In this document: piece by piece, positions 1-9,208 of the stretch
How positions within the stretch are numbered: position 1 is the first letter of the stretch
Layout: each line of letters begins with the position of its first letter
From: Tautonia sociabilis
GTDB taxonomy: Bacteria; Planctomycetota; Planctomycetia; Isosphaerales; Isosphaeraceae
DNA: 64,000 bases
Direction of reading: 5' to 3'
NCBI RefSeq assembly: GCF_003977685.1
Contig: NZ_RYZH01000014.1
Location: 1 to 64,000 of the forward strand
Made by a program: the position numbers and the translations under genes
Notes under the pieces: generated by a model
Told to the model about the DNA's origin: nothing
Databases searched by the model: none
The model's input: only the letters and a program-made list of their open reading frames with translations

Positions 1-239
1 CCCCCCCCCCCCCCCCGCCGATCCCCTCGGCGCCCCCCTCGACCTGGTCTGCTCCTCCCAGGGCTCCCTCCTCCCTCCCCGCTCAAGAACCGGCCGCCGT
101 CCGCTTCGACCTCCGCCTCTGGGGAGCCGACGCCGGCAAGATCGTCCGGGTCCGAGCCCCCGAGTCCATGTCCCCCGAGAGCTTCTCCCGCCTGATCGAC
201 GCCCTCCGCCTTCACATCCGCATCGATTCCCCCGACTGA
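1..239 (+). CDS. 3' end of a truncated, proline-rich protein
   Basis: The frame ending with TGA at 237-239 is open back to the window edge, so only about 79 C-terminal residues are present. The first third is proline/serine-rich and begins in a 16-base C run. The last 40 residues look like a folded segment (LWGADAGKIVRVRAPESMSP, then FSRLIDALRLHIRIDSPD). I do not recognise the family and the start lies outside the window. Codon third positions are strongly G/C, as in the neighbouring real genes, which supports coding. Confidence is moderate because so little is visible. Confidence 0.5.
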   Translation, partial: PPPPPPIPSAPPSTWSAPPRAPSSLPAQEPAAVRFDLRLWGADAGKIVRVRAPESMSPESFSRLIDALRLHIRIDSPD

Positions 240-847
240 GCTTCCCTCGCGTCCCGAGTCCGACGCCCCTGCGCTCGCGTTCCTCCGTTCGCGACCTTGC
301 CACGACTCCCCGCAACCCCGACCCAGGACGCCGAACCCCAGTTGGTGACAACCGGATCGGCGAGATCCCGACTGTCACCGATCGCGGCTCATCCGAGCGT
401 TGGGGAAGCGACCCGAGGCGTCTCGGCCCGGGTCGGGACGCTCGGGGTCGCGTGGACTCATGGTTCCATAAAATCAATCGTGATTGATTGTGATCGGTGT
501 GTCGATGGGAGCCGGCCCCTCGGCCCCCTGCTGGGGCTCCGGGGGCGGGATCGAGCCGGACCGCCGGCGTGCTCCGTGTTGATCCTCCGCCCTGGACGGC
601 GATGTCGATGAAAGAAATCACGGCCCTCGACCGACCCTTCGCCGCCGAAGGGTCGTATGATGGTTCGATGGGGGGTGTCATCGTGGTGTCGTTCGGGGTC
701 GATCCGAGGCCCCCGGGCCGAGTCGACGGGGGGGCTCTGACCGCTGTCCGATCGGCGAGACGACGGCCGGATGGCATCGCTTGGCATCGGGTCGGATTGG
801 GTCGGATCGGGGGGCTCGGGCCCGCTGGGGGCGAGGGGCGGCAATCG
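240..847. other. Intergenic region without a convincing gene
   Basis: About 600 bases separate the truncated gene from the zinc-ribbon gene. Open frames exist, but their translations are arginine/glycine/proline-rich shadows with no family character. The only notable element is an AT-rich palindrome near 472-489. Confidence 0.5.
472..489. promoter_or_regulatory. AT-rich 8-bp-arm palindrome, possible operator
   Basis: AATCAATC, two bases, then GATTGATT form a perfect inverted repeat in an otherwise very GC-rich intergenic stretch, about 360 bases before the zinc-ribbon gene start. Its symmetry and AT content would suit a dimeric regulator site, but no regulator gene is adjacent and no promoter hexamers are clear. 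Confidence 0.3.
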
Positions 848-2077
848 ATGGGCAGTTCGCTCGCGTTCGGATGCCCGGAATGCGGTCGTCGGATCGACCT
901 CGACCGGAACTCTCGTGGCCGTCGGGTGAAGTGTGGCCGGTGCGGCACGCTGGTCGAGGTTCCGTTCTTCCCTCGGCGGTTTGGCCGGCGGCGGTCGAAT
1001 CGGAGGAGGAGGGCCTGGCTGGCGGTCGGCCTGGTCGCGATGGCGATGCTGGCGGTGCCGACGATCGGTTGGCAGTGGTGGCAATCGTCCTCCCGACGCG
1101 GGCAGGCCGCCGAGCTGACCCGGGTGCTGGCCCGGCTCGACGAGGCGGAGCGCCACCGCGACCTTGCCTCGGCCCTGCTGGCCGCCGACGAGGCCCGAGC
1201 GCTGGCCTCCCGGTACGGTCTGGATCCCCCCGGTGGGCCGGAGGCCCTGGCCGACCGCCGAGACGAGATCGCCCGAAGGGACGCTGAGGCTCGCCTCGAG
1301 GCCCTCGCCGGCCTCGCTCCCGACCTGGCCGCCGACGAGGCGATCGCCCTGCTCGATCGCTCCGGCTCCGACCCGGCCCTCGAGGCGATGTCGGGGCGCA
1401 TCCTCGCCGACGCCGCCGCCGCTCTGTCCCGGTGGGCCGACCATCACCTCGTCCTGGCCGAGCAGGCCCGGGACGACGGCCGTCCGGTCGAGGCCCTGGC
1501 TCGGGCCCGACTGCTGGCCGAGCGCCTGTCCCCGCTCCCGACCGCCTCCTCCTCCGGGGCCCTCCGCCGTGTCCGATCCTTCGCGGCCGGGCTGGTGGCC
1601 GCTCGGGGAGCCCGAGTCGGGCCGATCTCCCTTGCCGGCTCCCCGTCCCCCGAGGGGCTTCCCCCGATCGATTGCGAGCTTCCGCCGATCCTCGCCGATG
1701 CGCTGGCCCGACGCGGCTATCTCCCTCCCGATCCCGATTCTCCCCTGGCCGACCTCTGGGACGCCTCGCCGTTTCTCCTCCGAGCGACGATCGACCGCAA
1801 GCCGGGGCCGAACTACCTTCAGTCGTTCCACCGCACCACGCTGTTCTCCGTTGCGCTCTGCTTCGAGCGCGACGGCCAACCGGCCTGGAGCGAGGCGTTC
1901 GACGCCCGCACCCGGATCCCCTTACCCGGCCTCAGCGCTCTCGAATCCAGCCGCCTGGCTCTGGGCGGCCCGCCCTCCGACGAAGTCGCCCTCCGCTTCG
2001 AGCGTGACGCCCGCATCGACTTGCTCGAGAAGCTCGTGTTGAAGCTCTCCGCCCTTCCTCCCGCCCCTGCGCCCTGA
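848..2077 (+). CDS. Zinc-ribbon, single-pass membrane protein of unknown function
   Basis: A 409-residue protein. It opens with a zinc-ribbon-like pair of Cys motifs (Cys9-x2-Cys12 and Cys29-x2-Cys32), then a very basic stretch, one transmembrane helix (about residues 56-76) and a long alanine/leucine/arginine-rich soluble part. The ATG at 848 follows a purine-rich AGGGGCGG sequence. The frame is open further upstream to 497 but that extension is not protein-like, so the shorter start is preferred. N-terminal Cys4 ribbons followed by a membrane helix are frequent in planctomycete proteins of unknown role. The likely topology is a cytoplasmic ribbon with the large domain outside the cytoplasm; this is inference. 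It converges on the HD-GYP gene downstream. Confidence 0.75.
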   Translation: MGSSLAFGCPECGRRIDLDRNSRGRRVKCGRCGTLVEVPFFPRRFGRRRSNRRRRAWLAVGLVAMAMLAVPTIGWQWWQSSSRRGQAAELTRVLARLDEAERHRDLASALLAADEARALASRYGLDPPGGPEALADRRDEIARRDAEARLEALAGLAPDLAADEAIALLDRSGSDPALEAMSGRILADAAAALSRWADHHLVLAEQARDDGRPVEALARARLLAERLSPLPTASSSGALRRVRSFAAGLVAARGARVGPISLAGSPSPEGLPPIDCELPPILADALARRGYLPPDPDSPLADLWDASPFLLRATIDRKPGPNYLQSFHRTTLFSVALCFERDGQPAWSEAFDARTRIPLPGLSALESSRLALGGPPSDEVALRFERDARIDLLEKLVLKLSALPPAPAP

Positions 2078-2114
2078 TCCGATCCGCAACGGCGAGGCCC
2101 TTCGCCCTCCCGGC

Positions 2115-3746
2115 TCAGCCCGCGTCGACGGCCGCGTGCGTCGAGCTGGAGAGGATCGAGGCCCCCTCGGCCCGGCCGATCGTGTCGTCGACCACTTGCA
2201 TCACGCTGTCGCCCAGCCCCTTCTGCCGGATCCGCTCCACCTGCTGCCGGCAGGTGAAGAGGGCCGAGACGACCTCCGGGTCCCACTGCGTCCCGGCCCC
2301 ATCGCGGAAGATCCGGTCGATCTGGTCCGGGCTCAGCCGACGGCGGTAAGGTCGGGTGCTCGACATCGCGTCGAAGGCGTCGGCGACCGCCAGGATCCGG
2401 GCGATCTTCGGGATCGACGCCCCGGCCAGGCCGTCGGGGTAGCCCGAGCCGTCGAAATTCTCGTGGTGGTGCGCCACTCCGGGCAGCAGGTGGTTCAGCT
2501 TTTTCAGATCCGAGAGGATCTGCACCCCGATGCGCACGTGCCGCTTGATCTCGCCGAACTCCGAGGGGGTCAGGGGGCCGGCCTTTTGCAAGATCGCGTC
2601 GCTGATGCCGATCTTGCCCACGTCGTGCAGCAGGCCGCACAGGTACAGGTCGCCCCGCTCGTTGGCCGACAGCCCCATCGCCTCCCCCAGTTGCGCGGCG
2701 ATCCTCCCGACACGCTCCGAGTGCCCCAGCGTGTACGGATCCTTGGCGTCGATGGCCGCCGAGAGCGACCGAATCACGCCGAAGAGCAGGTCTTTCAGCT
2801 CGGCGTAGTGCCTCGAGTTGGTGCGCTGGGCCGCGATCAGGCTGGCGATCGGCCGGAGCAGGTCCGCCTCGTCCTGGCCGAACGGCCGGTCGTCGAGCGG
2901 GTTGACCGCCACCAGCCAGCCCGCCCCCCCTTCGGGGTCGGCGGCCACGGCCAGGGCGTGGCGGACCCCGGCGACGGTCGCCGAGTTCGGGTCGCTCCAG
3001 GAGTGGTCCCCCTGGCGGTCCGGCCTCGGCAGCAGCTGCCGGAAGGTCTCCGGTCCCCGGCCCGAGATCGAGCCGGATTGCACGACTGGCTCCCTCCGGC
3101 TCCTCGGCACCCAGGCCACCGCCTCCGCTTGCAGCGCCCCCCGCAGCGCCTCCACCGCCAGCCGCTGGAACCGCTCCGGCGGGTCCGACACCGACAGTTC
3201 CCTCGTCAGCCGATCCGGCAGCTTGAGCCGACGCCGAGCGGGAGCCTCCGAGTCCCCCGGCCCCGAGCCGCCGGAAGGGGAGCCGGCGAGCCTCGCGTGG
3301 ATCTCCCTCCCCCAGGCCAGCAGCGCCGGCGCCGGCGCCGGCGTCCCCCACGGTCCCCAGGGCCGGCCCACTCCCCAGTGCCCCGTGCCCGACAACGCGA
3401 AGCCGGCCCAGGCGGTCGTCGACGCCCCCCCCTCGTCGGGGCAGCGGACGATCAGCCAAAGGTGATTCTCGGCCGGACCAGGAATCCAGAGCGAGACGGC
3501 CTTGCCGCCCGACTCCCGCACCGCGCTGGCCGCCCGCTCCGACCGGGGCCAGCGCACCTCGTCCTCGCCGACCCGGGCGGCCCAGCTCGCCTCGCCTCCA
3601 GGACCGATCTCCAGCAGGCCGACCGGCGCGGAGAACTCCAGGCTCAGCGCCCGGGCCCGGCATCGGGCCCGGTGCTCCGCCTGATCGCGGGGCGGCGGCT
3701 CGCCCACTGTCATCTCGGGCGGTTCGATCGGACTTCCGGCGTGCAT
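2115..3746 (-). CDS. HD-GYP domain cyclic-di-GMP phosphodiesterase-like protein
   Basis: A 543-residue protein. The C-terminal third is an HD-GYP domain: the HD pair is His374-Asp375 in LLHDVGKIG, and the signature HHENFDGSGYPDGL lies at about 427-440, followed by VADAFDAMSS. HD-GYP enzymes hydrolyse cyclic di-GMP using bound metal, and the metal-binding His/Asp residues are present. The region around 190-310 resembles a GAF-type sensor domain, so the protein probably couples a signal to c-di-GMP breakdown. No membrane segment is evident, suggesting a cytoplasmic protein. It is transcribed away from the kinase gene at 4025. The start at 3746 is one of several possible; a Met at codon 12 is an alternative. 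Confidence 0.85.
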   Translation of the reverse strand: MHAGSPIEPPEMTVGEPPPRDQAEHRARCRARALSLEFSAPVGLLEIGPGGEASWAARVGEDEVRWPRSERAASAVRESGGKAVSLWIPGPAENHLWLIVRCPDEGGASTTAWAGFALSGTGHWGVGRPWGPWGTPAPAPALLAWGREIHARLAGSPSGGSGPGDSEAPARRRLKLPDRLTRELSVSDPPERFQRLAVEALRGALQAEAVAWVPRSRREPVVQSGSISGRGPETFRQLLPRPDRQGDHSWSDPNSATVAGVRHALAVAADPEGGAGWLVAVNPLDDRPFGQDEADLLRPIASLIAAQRTNSRHYAELKDLLFGVIRSLSAAIDAKDPYTLGHSERVGRIAAQLGEAMGLSANERGDLYLCGLLHDVGKIGISDAILQKAGPLTPSEFGEIKRHVRIGVQILSDLKKLNHLLPGVAHHHENFDGSGYPDGLAGASIPKIARILAVADAFDAMSSTRPYRRRLSPDQIDRIFRDGAGTQWDPEVVSALFTCRQQVERIRQKGLGDSVMQVVDDTIGRAEGASILSSSTHAAVDAG

Positions 3747-4024
3747 GGATCCTCCCGGTTGGATGCGGATGGTCCCTTGGCTCCGGGTGGACCGGATCGA
3801 CTCGGAGGTGCCCGCTCCAGGTCCTCGGCGGGCGGAGCATTCGGGACTGGTCCAATCGCTAAGCTAGGGCGCCGGTTGATTCCGGGCAACTCGGGCACCC
3901 GCTTGGGCTGTTCGGCGGCCCCTTCCGCCTCGCTCCGACCTAGAGTTTCCTTCAGAGGGCAGGCTCCCCTTGGGAGAACGGCCTGCTCGCTCCGATCGGG
4001 CCCGTTTCGCCAGGAGTTTAGGCG

Positions 4025-7000
4025 ATGATCGATCTCGGGTCGGGCTCCAAGGACGGCTGGGCGGGATCCGACCTCCGCTTCTGGGACCTGCCCACCGACC
4101 CCCAATCCCGGGGGTGTTCCCTGCCCCCTGCGCCTCCTCCTCGGTCCACCCGACCCTCCACGGTCGAGGGAAACGAGCCCCCGACGCCGGGAGGCCCGGA
4201 CGACCTCGACTTCTCGCTCCACCTGCTCGACGCCTCCCCCTCCGCCGAGCCGATCGACCTCTCCCTCTCCGTCCCGCTGACCGCTTCCCGGCCGACCGAG
4301 CCCAGGTTCCCCGCTCCCGGGGAGGAGATCGCCGGCTTCCGGGTCGTCCGAGAGCTGGGCCGAGGCGCCTTCGCCCGCGTCTTCCTCGCCGAGCAGCTCG
4401 ACCTGGCCGACCGCCAGGTCGCCCTGAAGGTGTCCGCCCACCCGGTCGTGGACGAGTCGCAGCTCCTGGCCCGCCTGCAGCACTCCCACATCATGCCCAT
4501 CCACTCGGTCCACAGCGACCGGGCCAGCGGCATGCACCTGATCTGCATGCCCTATCTCGGCGGCGCCAACCTCGCCCAGGTGCTCGAGGCCGCCGGCGCC
4601 GTCTCCGGAGCGGAGTCCCCCTCCACCGGCGGCAGCCTCGTGGCGGCCCTCGACCAGGTCGGCGGCCCTCCCCCCTCGCTGCCGGCCAGCGGCAAGGGGG
4701 GCCGACGCTCCTCCCAGGCCCTCGCGTCGTTCGTCCAGGCGACCGCCGCCTCCAAAGACCAGCCCCCCGCCTCCCAGGCCTCCCCCTCCATCGTCCGCTC
4801 AACCCTGGCCCGCTGCTGGGCCCAACTGGCCGGCTGGCGCCTCGTCGGCGAACCAGACGACGCTCCGGCCGACGACCCCGACCACGCCCAGCCCGCCCGC
4901 CGCTTCCTCCGGCACGCCAGCTACATCCAGGCCTCCGCCTGGATCGCCGCCCGCCTGGCCGAGGCCCTGGAGCACGCCCACAACCGAGGGCTCCTGCACC
5001 GCGACCTCAAGCCGTCGAACGTGCTGATCACCGCCGACGGCACCCCGATGCTCCTCGACTTCAACCTCTCGGCCGTCGTCACCCCCGGCGAGGCCGGCTC
5101 TCGAGCCCGCATCGGCGGCACGCTCCCTTATATGTCCCCGGAGCACCTCGACGCCTTCCACCCCACCGGCACCACCCCCCCCGAGGCCGTCGACGAACGC
5201 TCCGACCTTTACTCCCTCGGCCTGATCCTCTTCGAGATGGTCGCCGGCCGGCACCCCTTCCAGGAACCCCCCGACGGGCCCCCGATGGCCCAGATCCTCG
5301 ATCAAATGATCGCCGAGCGACGAGCCGGCGCTCCCTCGGCTCGCGCCGCCAACCCCGAGGTCCCCTGGAGCCTCGACGCCATCCTCCTCAAGTGCCTCGA
5401 CCCCGAGCCCGACCGCCGCTACCAGTCGGCCGCCGAGCTCGCCGAGGACCTCCGCCGCTTCCTGGAAGACCGCCCCCTCCGCACCGCCCGAGAGCCTAGC
5501 CTCAAGGAACTCGCCTCCAAGTTCCTCCGCCGCAACCCGCAACTGACCAGCTCCTCCTCCGTCGCGCTGGTCTCCCTCGCCCTGATCTGCGGCATCGGCG
5601 CCCTGCTCTGGGCCATCCGAGACCGCCTGGAGGCCGCCGACGCCCGCCTGGAGCTGCGCGACTTCGAGGCCGACTTCACCCGCTGCCAGCTCCTGCTGAA
5701 CACCTCCTCCGATTTCGAGGGCCTGGCTGACGGCCGACAGCTCTCCCGCGGCCTCGATCGCGCCCGGGAGGCCCTCGCCCGCTACCAGATCGACACCCTC
5801 GGCGACCGCTGGAACGAGGGGCCCAAGGTCCGCTCCCTCGCCGGCGCCGACCGCATGCGCCTGGCCGAGCAGATCGCCGAGCTCCTCATGCTCCAGGCCC
5901 GAGCCTCCGTCCTCGCCGCCCGGGACGGCCCCGAGAACGTCTACGCCGCCACCCTCTTCTGGGCCCTCGAGCGCCTCGAGCTGGCCGAGCGCATCGACCC
6001 CAGACCCCCCTCCACCCTCTTCGCCGAGCGCGCCTCCTACGCCGCCGCCCTCGGCCTGGCCGACCGGGCCGAGCGCGACCGAGAACGCTCCCTCCACATG
6101 CCCCCCGAAACCGCCCGAGACTACTACCTCCGCGGCACCTCCGCGCTGGCCGCCGGCCGCCCCGACCTGGCCGAGCAGGAACTCGATCTGGCCATCGGGA
6201 TCGCCCCCCGCCGCTTCTGGTCCTGGTTCGCCCTGGGCCTCTGCCACTTCGAGCAGCGCCGCTACGCCGCCGCCGCCTCCGACTTCGCCGCCTGCACCCT
6301 GCTCGACCCCTCCTCCGCCTGGGCCCACGCCAACCGCGGCCTCGCCCTGGCCCTCGATGGCCGCATCGCCGAGGCCCGCCGCGCCTACGACCGCGCCGTC
6401 GCCATCGACCCCGACCTCATCCCCGCCCGCATCAACCGCGCCCTGGCCTGCCTCGAGCTGGACGACCCCCGGCAGGCCGCCGCCGACCTCAACCACGCCG
6501 TCCGCAGCTCCGGCCGCCGCGACCCCGTCCTGCTCGCCTCCTGGGGAGAGGCCCTGGCCCGCTCCGGCCGCCGCGACGAGGCCGAACGCCGCTTCGCCCA
6601 GGCCCTCGCCGGCCGGCCCAACGACCCCGTCCTGCTCGTCGCCCGAGGCTTCGTCCGCATCGAGCACGACCCCCTCGGCGCCCGCTCCGACTTCCAGCGC
6701 GCCCTGCGCTCCGACCCCTCCTCCCCCCGAGCCCGCCTCGGCCTCGCCCTCCTCTGCCGGGCCGAGGATCCCGCCGCCGCCCTCTCCCTGCTCGACGAGG
6801 CCCTCGAGGCCGACCCCCGCCTGCTCGACGCCATCCAGCTCCGCGCCCTGGTCCGCGCCCGCCTCGGCCTCCGCTCCGCCCTCTCCGACGTCGACGCCCT
6901 CCGCCGCGCCCCCACGCCCCACCGCCTCTACAACGCCGCCGCCGCCCTCTCCCTCCTCTCCCGATCCACCTCCGACCCCTCCCTCGCCACCGACGCCCTC

Positions 7001-7114
7001 GACCTCCTCCGCCGCGCCCTCGACTCCGGCATCGACCCCTCCCTCCCCCGCTCCGACCCCGACTTCGACCCCCTCCGCCCCCTCCCCGCCTTCCGCTCCC
7101 TCGTCGGCCCGTAA
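4025..7114 (+). CDS. Serine/threonine protein kinase with C-terminal TPR repeats
   Basis: A 1029-residue Hanks-type kinase. The glycine loop is near residues 111-119 (LGRGAFARV), the ATP-binding Lys is Lys135 in VALKV, and the catalytic loop is His325-Arg326-Asp327 with DLKPSN. The metal-binding motif reads DFN (345-347) instead of the usual DFG. An insertion of roughly 100 low-complexity residues (about 190-295) separates the small lobe from the catalytic loop. One transmembrane helix (about 510-531) follows, then TPR-like helical repeats to the end. The expected layout is a cytoplasmic kinase with a TPR domain on the other side of the membrane. The ATG follows CAGGAG at 4012-4017. Substrates cannot be deduced. 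Confidence 0.9.
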   Translation: MIDLGSGSKDGWAGSDLRFWDLPTDPQSRGCSLPPAPPPRSTRPSTVEGNEPPTPGGPDDLDFSLHLLDASPSAEPIDLSLSVPLTASRPTEPRFPAPGEEIAGFRVVRELGRGAFARVFLAEQLDLADRQVALKVSAHPVVDESQLLARLQHSHIMPIHSVHSDRASGMHLICMPYLGGANLAQVLEAAGAVSGAESPSTGGSLVAALDQVGGPPPSLPASGKGGRRSSQALASFVQATAASKDQPPASQASPSIVRSTLARCWAQLAGWRLVGEPDDAPADDPDHAQPARRFLRHASYIQASAWIAARLAEALEHAHNRGLLHRDLKPSNVLITADGTPMLLDFNLSAVVTPGEAGSRARIGGTLPYMSPEHLDAFHPTGTTPPEAVDERSDLYSLGLILFEMVAGRHPFQEPPDGPPMAQILDQMIAERRAGAPSARAANPEVPWSLDAILLKCLDPEPDRRYQSAAELAEDLRRFLEDRPLRTAREPSLKELASKFLRRNPQLTSSSSVALVSLALICGIGALLWAIRDRLEAADARLELRDFEADFTRCQLLLNTSSDFEGLADGRQLSRGLDRAREALARYQIDTLGDRWNEGPKVRSLAGADRMRLAEQIAELLMLQARASVLAARDGPENVYAATLFWALERLELAERIDPRPPSTLFAERASYAAALGLADRAERDRERSLHMPPETARDYYLRGTSALAAGRPDLAEQELDLAIGIAPRRFWSWFALGLCHFEQRRYAAAASDFAACTLLDPSSAWAHANRGLALALDGRIAEARRAYDRAVAIDPDLIPARINRALACLELDDPRQAAADLNHAVRSSGRRDPVLLASWGEALARSGRRDEAERRFAQALAGRPNDPVLLVARGFVRIEHDPLGARSDFQRALRSDPSSPRARLGLALLCRAEDPAAALSLLDEALEADPRLLDAIQLRALVRARLGLRSALSDVDALRRAPTPHRLYNAAAALSLLSRSTSDPSLATDALDLLRRALDSGIDPSLPRSDPDFDPLRPLPAFRSLVGP

Positions 7115-7389
7115 GCCCCCCTTCCCGAACCACCGCGAGGTGGCTTGTCTCTATCTTGAGAAATCGATCCGACGCGATCGTCCGGAGGCGGGCAGTCTGG
7201 GGTCGTGCCGACCCCAGCGTCGGGAGGCGTCCGGGTCTGGGGCGACACGACCCCAGCCACAACGCCGGTAGAAGACCAGGGCACGACGACTTGGCCTCGA
7301 TCACCCGCCGATCTCGCGTCGCGACCCCGATTGTGAGAAACCAGGGTCGCTCGCGCGACATGCCGAAGTGGCACGCAATCGCGTGCTCC

Positions 7390-7828
7390 TGAATCGAACC
7401 CAGCCCAATCCAGTTGGAATCGATCTGCGGGAGATTGGTGCCAGGGATCGAGTAAGGCGAAGTCGCCCCAGAGGGAACCGCTTGGAGATAATAGGGGCTC
7501 GTGTTGCTCTGGTACTGGTTGGCCGTCAGTGTGGCAGGGGTTAAATTTACCCAGACCGCTGTGCCGGATGTGTAGCTGACCCACACCGATGTCTCGCTGT
7601 CGGTGATGGGCCCGCTGGTAGGGTTGTTGAACCTCAGGTTGACGACGACAGCGGTCGGGGAGGGGTCGGTGGCCGGGTTCCAATTCGCCGACCCTCGGTA
7701 GTTCAGGGCAGAGTATTCGCCGCTGGCATGGTGAAGCTGACAACGATGCCGGCGAAGGTGTCCGCGACGGGGACGAGGAGCAAGGCCAACGCCAGGAGAT
7801 TCCGCAGCACGGTCTGCCGAGTGATCAT
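7390..7828 (-). pseudogene. Frameshifted gene for a small secreted protein
   Basis: An ATG at 7828 with a strong AGGAGG upstream starts a signal peptide (MITRQTVLRNLLALALLLV), but this frame stops after 41 codons at 7703. From about 7735 downwards the adjacent frame continues with protein-like sequence (GEYSALNYRGSANWNP, later TSVWVSYTSGTAVWVN) to about 7390. Joining them needs a one-base change near 7710-7735. The C-terminal end is unclear because the second frame runs on without a stop through antisense kinase sequence. It could be a real pseudogene or an assembly error. The product would be an exported protein of unknown function. Confidence 0.5.
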
Positions 7829-8230
7829 CGCAAGCCTCCTGGGGATGGGCCGAAGTCTTGGATGGATCGAATCGTGAAGTCAAAAACCGATGATGACGGA
7901 TGGGCCGAGAATGAAGAGGACGGCGATTCGTGTCTTCGTCTCGCCGCCTCCCGCCCTGGCCCGCAATCGCCCGGCGCGGAACCCATCGACGGCGCAGCCC
8001 AGTAGGGAGCATGATGTCGGGAGCGGCGTGCGCTGCTGATGACTTCTGGCGGCGGGATCTGGCCAGGGTGGGGTGATTAAGGTAATATGGACATTAAGGT
8101 TGCTCCTACGCCAGGGGGCAATCTCTCCCGGGCTCGCAGGTGTTGCGATCGCCTGCGGGTCCGATCCACTTGCCGGCCACACTTCGATCAGCCGGCGCGA
8201 CGATCCGTGTACGTTGCCGAGAGCCCACGC
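7829..8230. other. Intergenic region with an AT-rich direct repeat
   Basis: No convincing gene lies between the frameshifted gene and the DUF1559 gene. The octamer ATTAAGGT occurs twice, at 8076-8083 and 8093-8100 (17 bases start to start), in the only AT-rich patch of the interval. This may be a promoter or operator for the minus-strand gene at 7828, but the hexamers are not clear. Confidence 0.35.
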
Positions 8231-9208
8231 TCACCACTCCCAAGAGATCGCTTCACCTCCGTTGCGACTCCCCAGGGCACGCCAGAGATTCCGCTCCGTC
8301 GAATCCTTCACGAAGCGGACATGGCCGTCGGCGAAGGCCGCATTCACCCCGCCGGGATGGAGGCTGGTCGCCGTCCAGGCGCCCGTCTGGAACCCGGAAC
8401 CGTTCGTGCAGCTATGGTCATTAGGCGAGAGTGTGTGATTATAGAGTGAGAAGTTGAACTCGCCGAACAGCCAGTTCATCCCGCGGAAGGGAGCATTGGT
8501 TGGCGCAGTGCGAAGATCGATGTTATGGCATGCCTCGGCGAAGCGATCGAATTCCTCCGGTTGGTCGAGCGGAGGGATCGTCTTGAAAACCGAGCGCCTG
8601 GCATCGCGGACCAGGGGGTTCGCCGGCCCAAAGAGCCATTCGCTGATCGCGACGGTGTTGCTCAGCCCGTCGTTGATCCCGCTCGGCTTGATGGGGGACT
8701 CGAACGGCCCGGAGAACACCCCGTTGTAGCCGTACTTCTGGACACCCACACCCCGATTGCCGGCGTAGCTGGTGAAGCCGATCCCCTGATTGAACTGGGG
8801 CTGTGTGTCCGAAGGACAAAGGAAGGTCCCTGGCGTGAGCACGGCGACCGTCCAATTCTCCGGCGGCGGGAAGAAGCTCGACCCCACGTCGAAATTCAGC
8901 GCGTCGTACAGGGGCTTCTGGTCCATGTAGGGCAGCAGGGCCGCATGGGCCGAATAGCCCTGTCCTCCGTAGCCGAGCGGAAAAGACCCGACGGTTGAGG
9001 CGTAGTTGGCCAGGGCGAGCCCGAATTGGCGGAGGTTGTTCGCACACTGAGCGCGCCGCCCGGCCTCGCGGGCCATCTGGACGGCCGGCACCACGATCGC
9101 GATCAGCAGCGCGATGATCGCCAGGACCACCAGGCATTCGACGAGCGTAAACGCGTGCCGGCAGCACGAGCGACCGGAGATCACGGCTGGGATTCGCCTC
9201 CCCGTCAT
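8231..9208 (-). CDS. DUF1559 pseudopilin-like protein
   Basis: A 325-residue protein with a type IV pilin-like N-terminus: a short basic leader, then FTLVECLVVLAIIALLIAIV, an N-methylation/cleavage site followed by one hydrophobic helix. It ends with HPGGVNAAFADGHVRFV, the H-x9-DG signature of the DUF1559 family that is hugely expanded in planctomycetes. It should be processed by a prepilin peptidase and sit in a pseudopilus or the cell surface. The start overlaps the stop of the upstream gene by four bases (ATGA type), so the two are translationally coupled. Confidence 0.85.
   Translation of the reverse strand: MTGRRIPAVISGRSCCRHAFTLVECLVVLAIIALLIAIVVPAVQMAREAGRRAQCANNLRQFGLALANYASTVGSFPLGYGGQGYSAHAALLPYMDQKPLYDALNFDVGSSFFPPPENWTVAVLTPGTFLCPSDTQPQFNQGIGFTSYAGNRGVGVQKYGYNGVFSGPFESPIKPSGINDGLSNTVAISEWLFGPANPLVRDARRSVFKTIPPLDQPEEFDRFAEACHNIDLRTAPTNAPFRGMNWLFGEFNFSLYNHTLSPNDHSCTNGSGFQTGAWTATSLHPGGVNAAFADGHVRFVKDSTERNLWRALGSRNGGEAISWEW

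Noticed and set aside
1..16. Poly-C run as a phase-variable tract
   Set aside because: It sits at the window edge inside a proline-rich frame, and length variation cannot be judged from one sequence.
6489..8012. A 507-codon minus-strand frame spanning the secreted-protein remnant and antisense kinase
   Set aside because: Only the segment between about 7390 and 7735 is protein-like; beyond it the frame is an antisense shadow.
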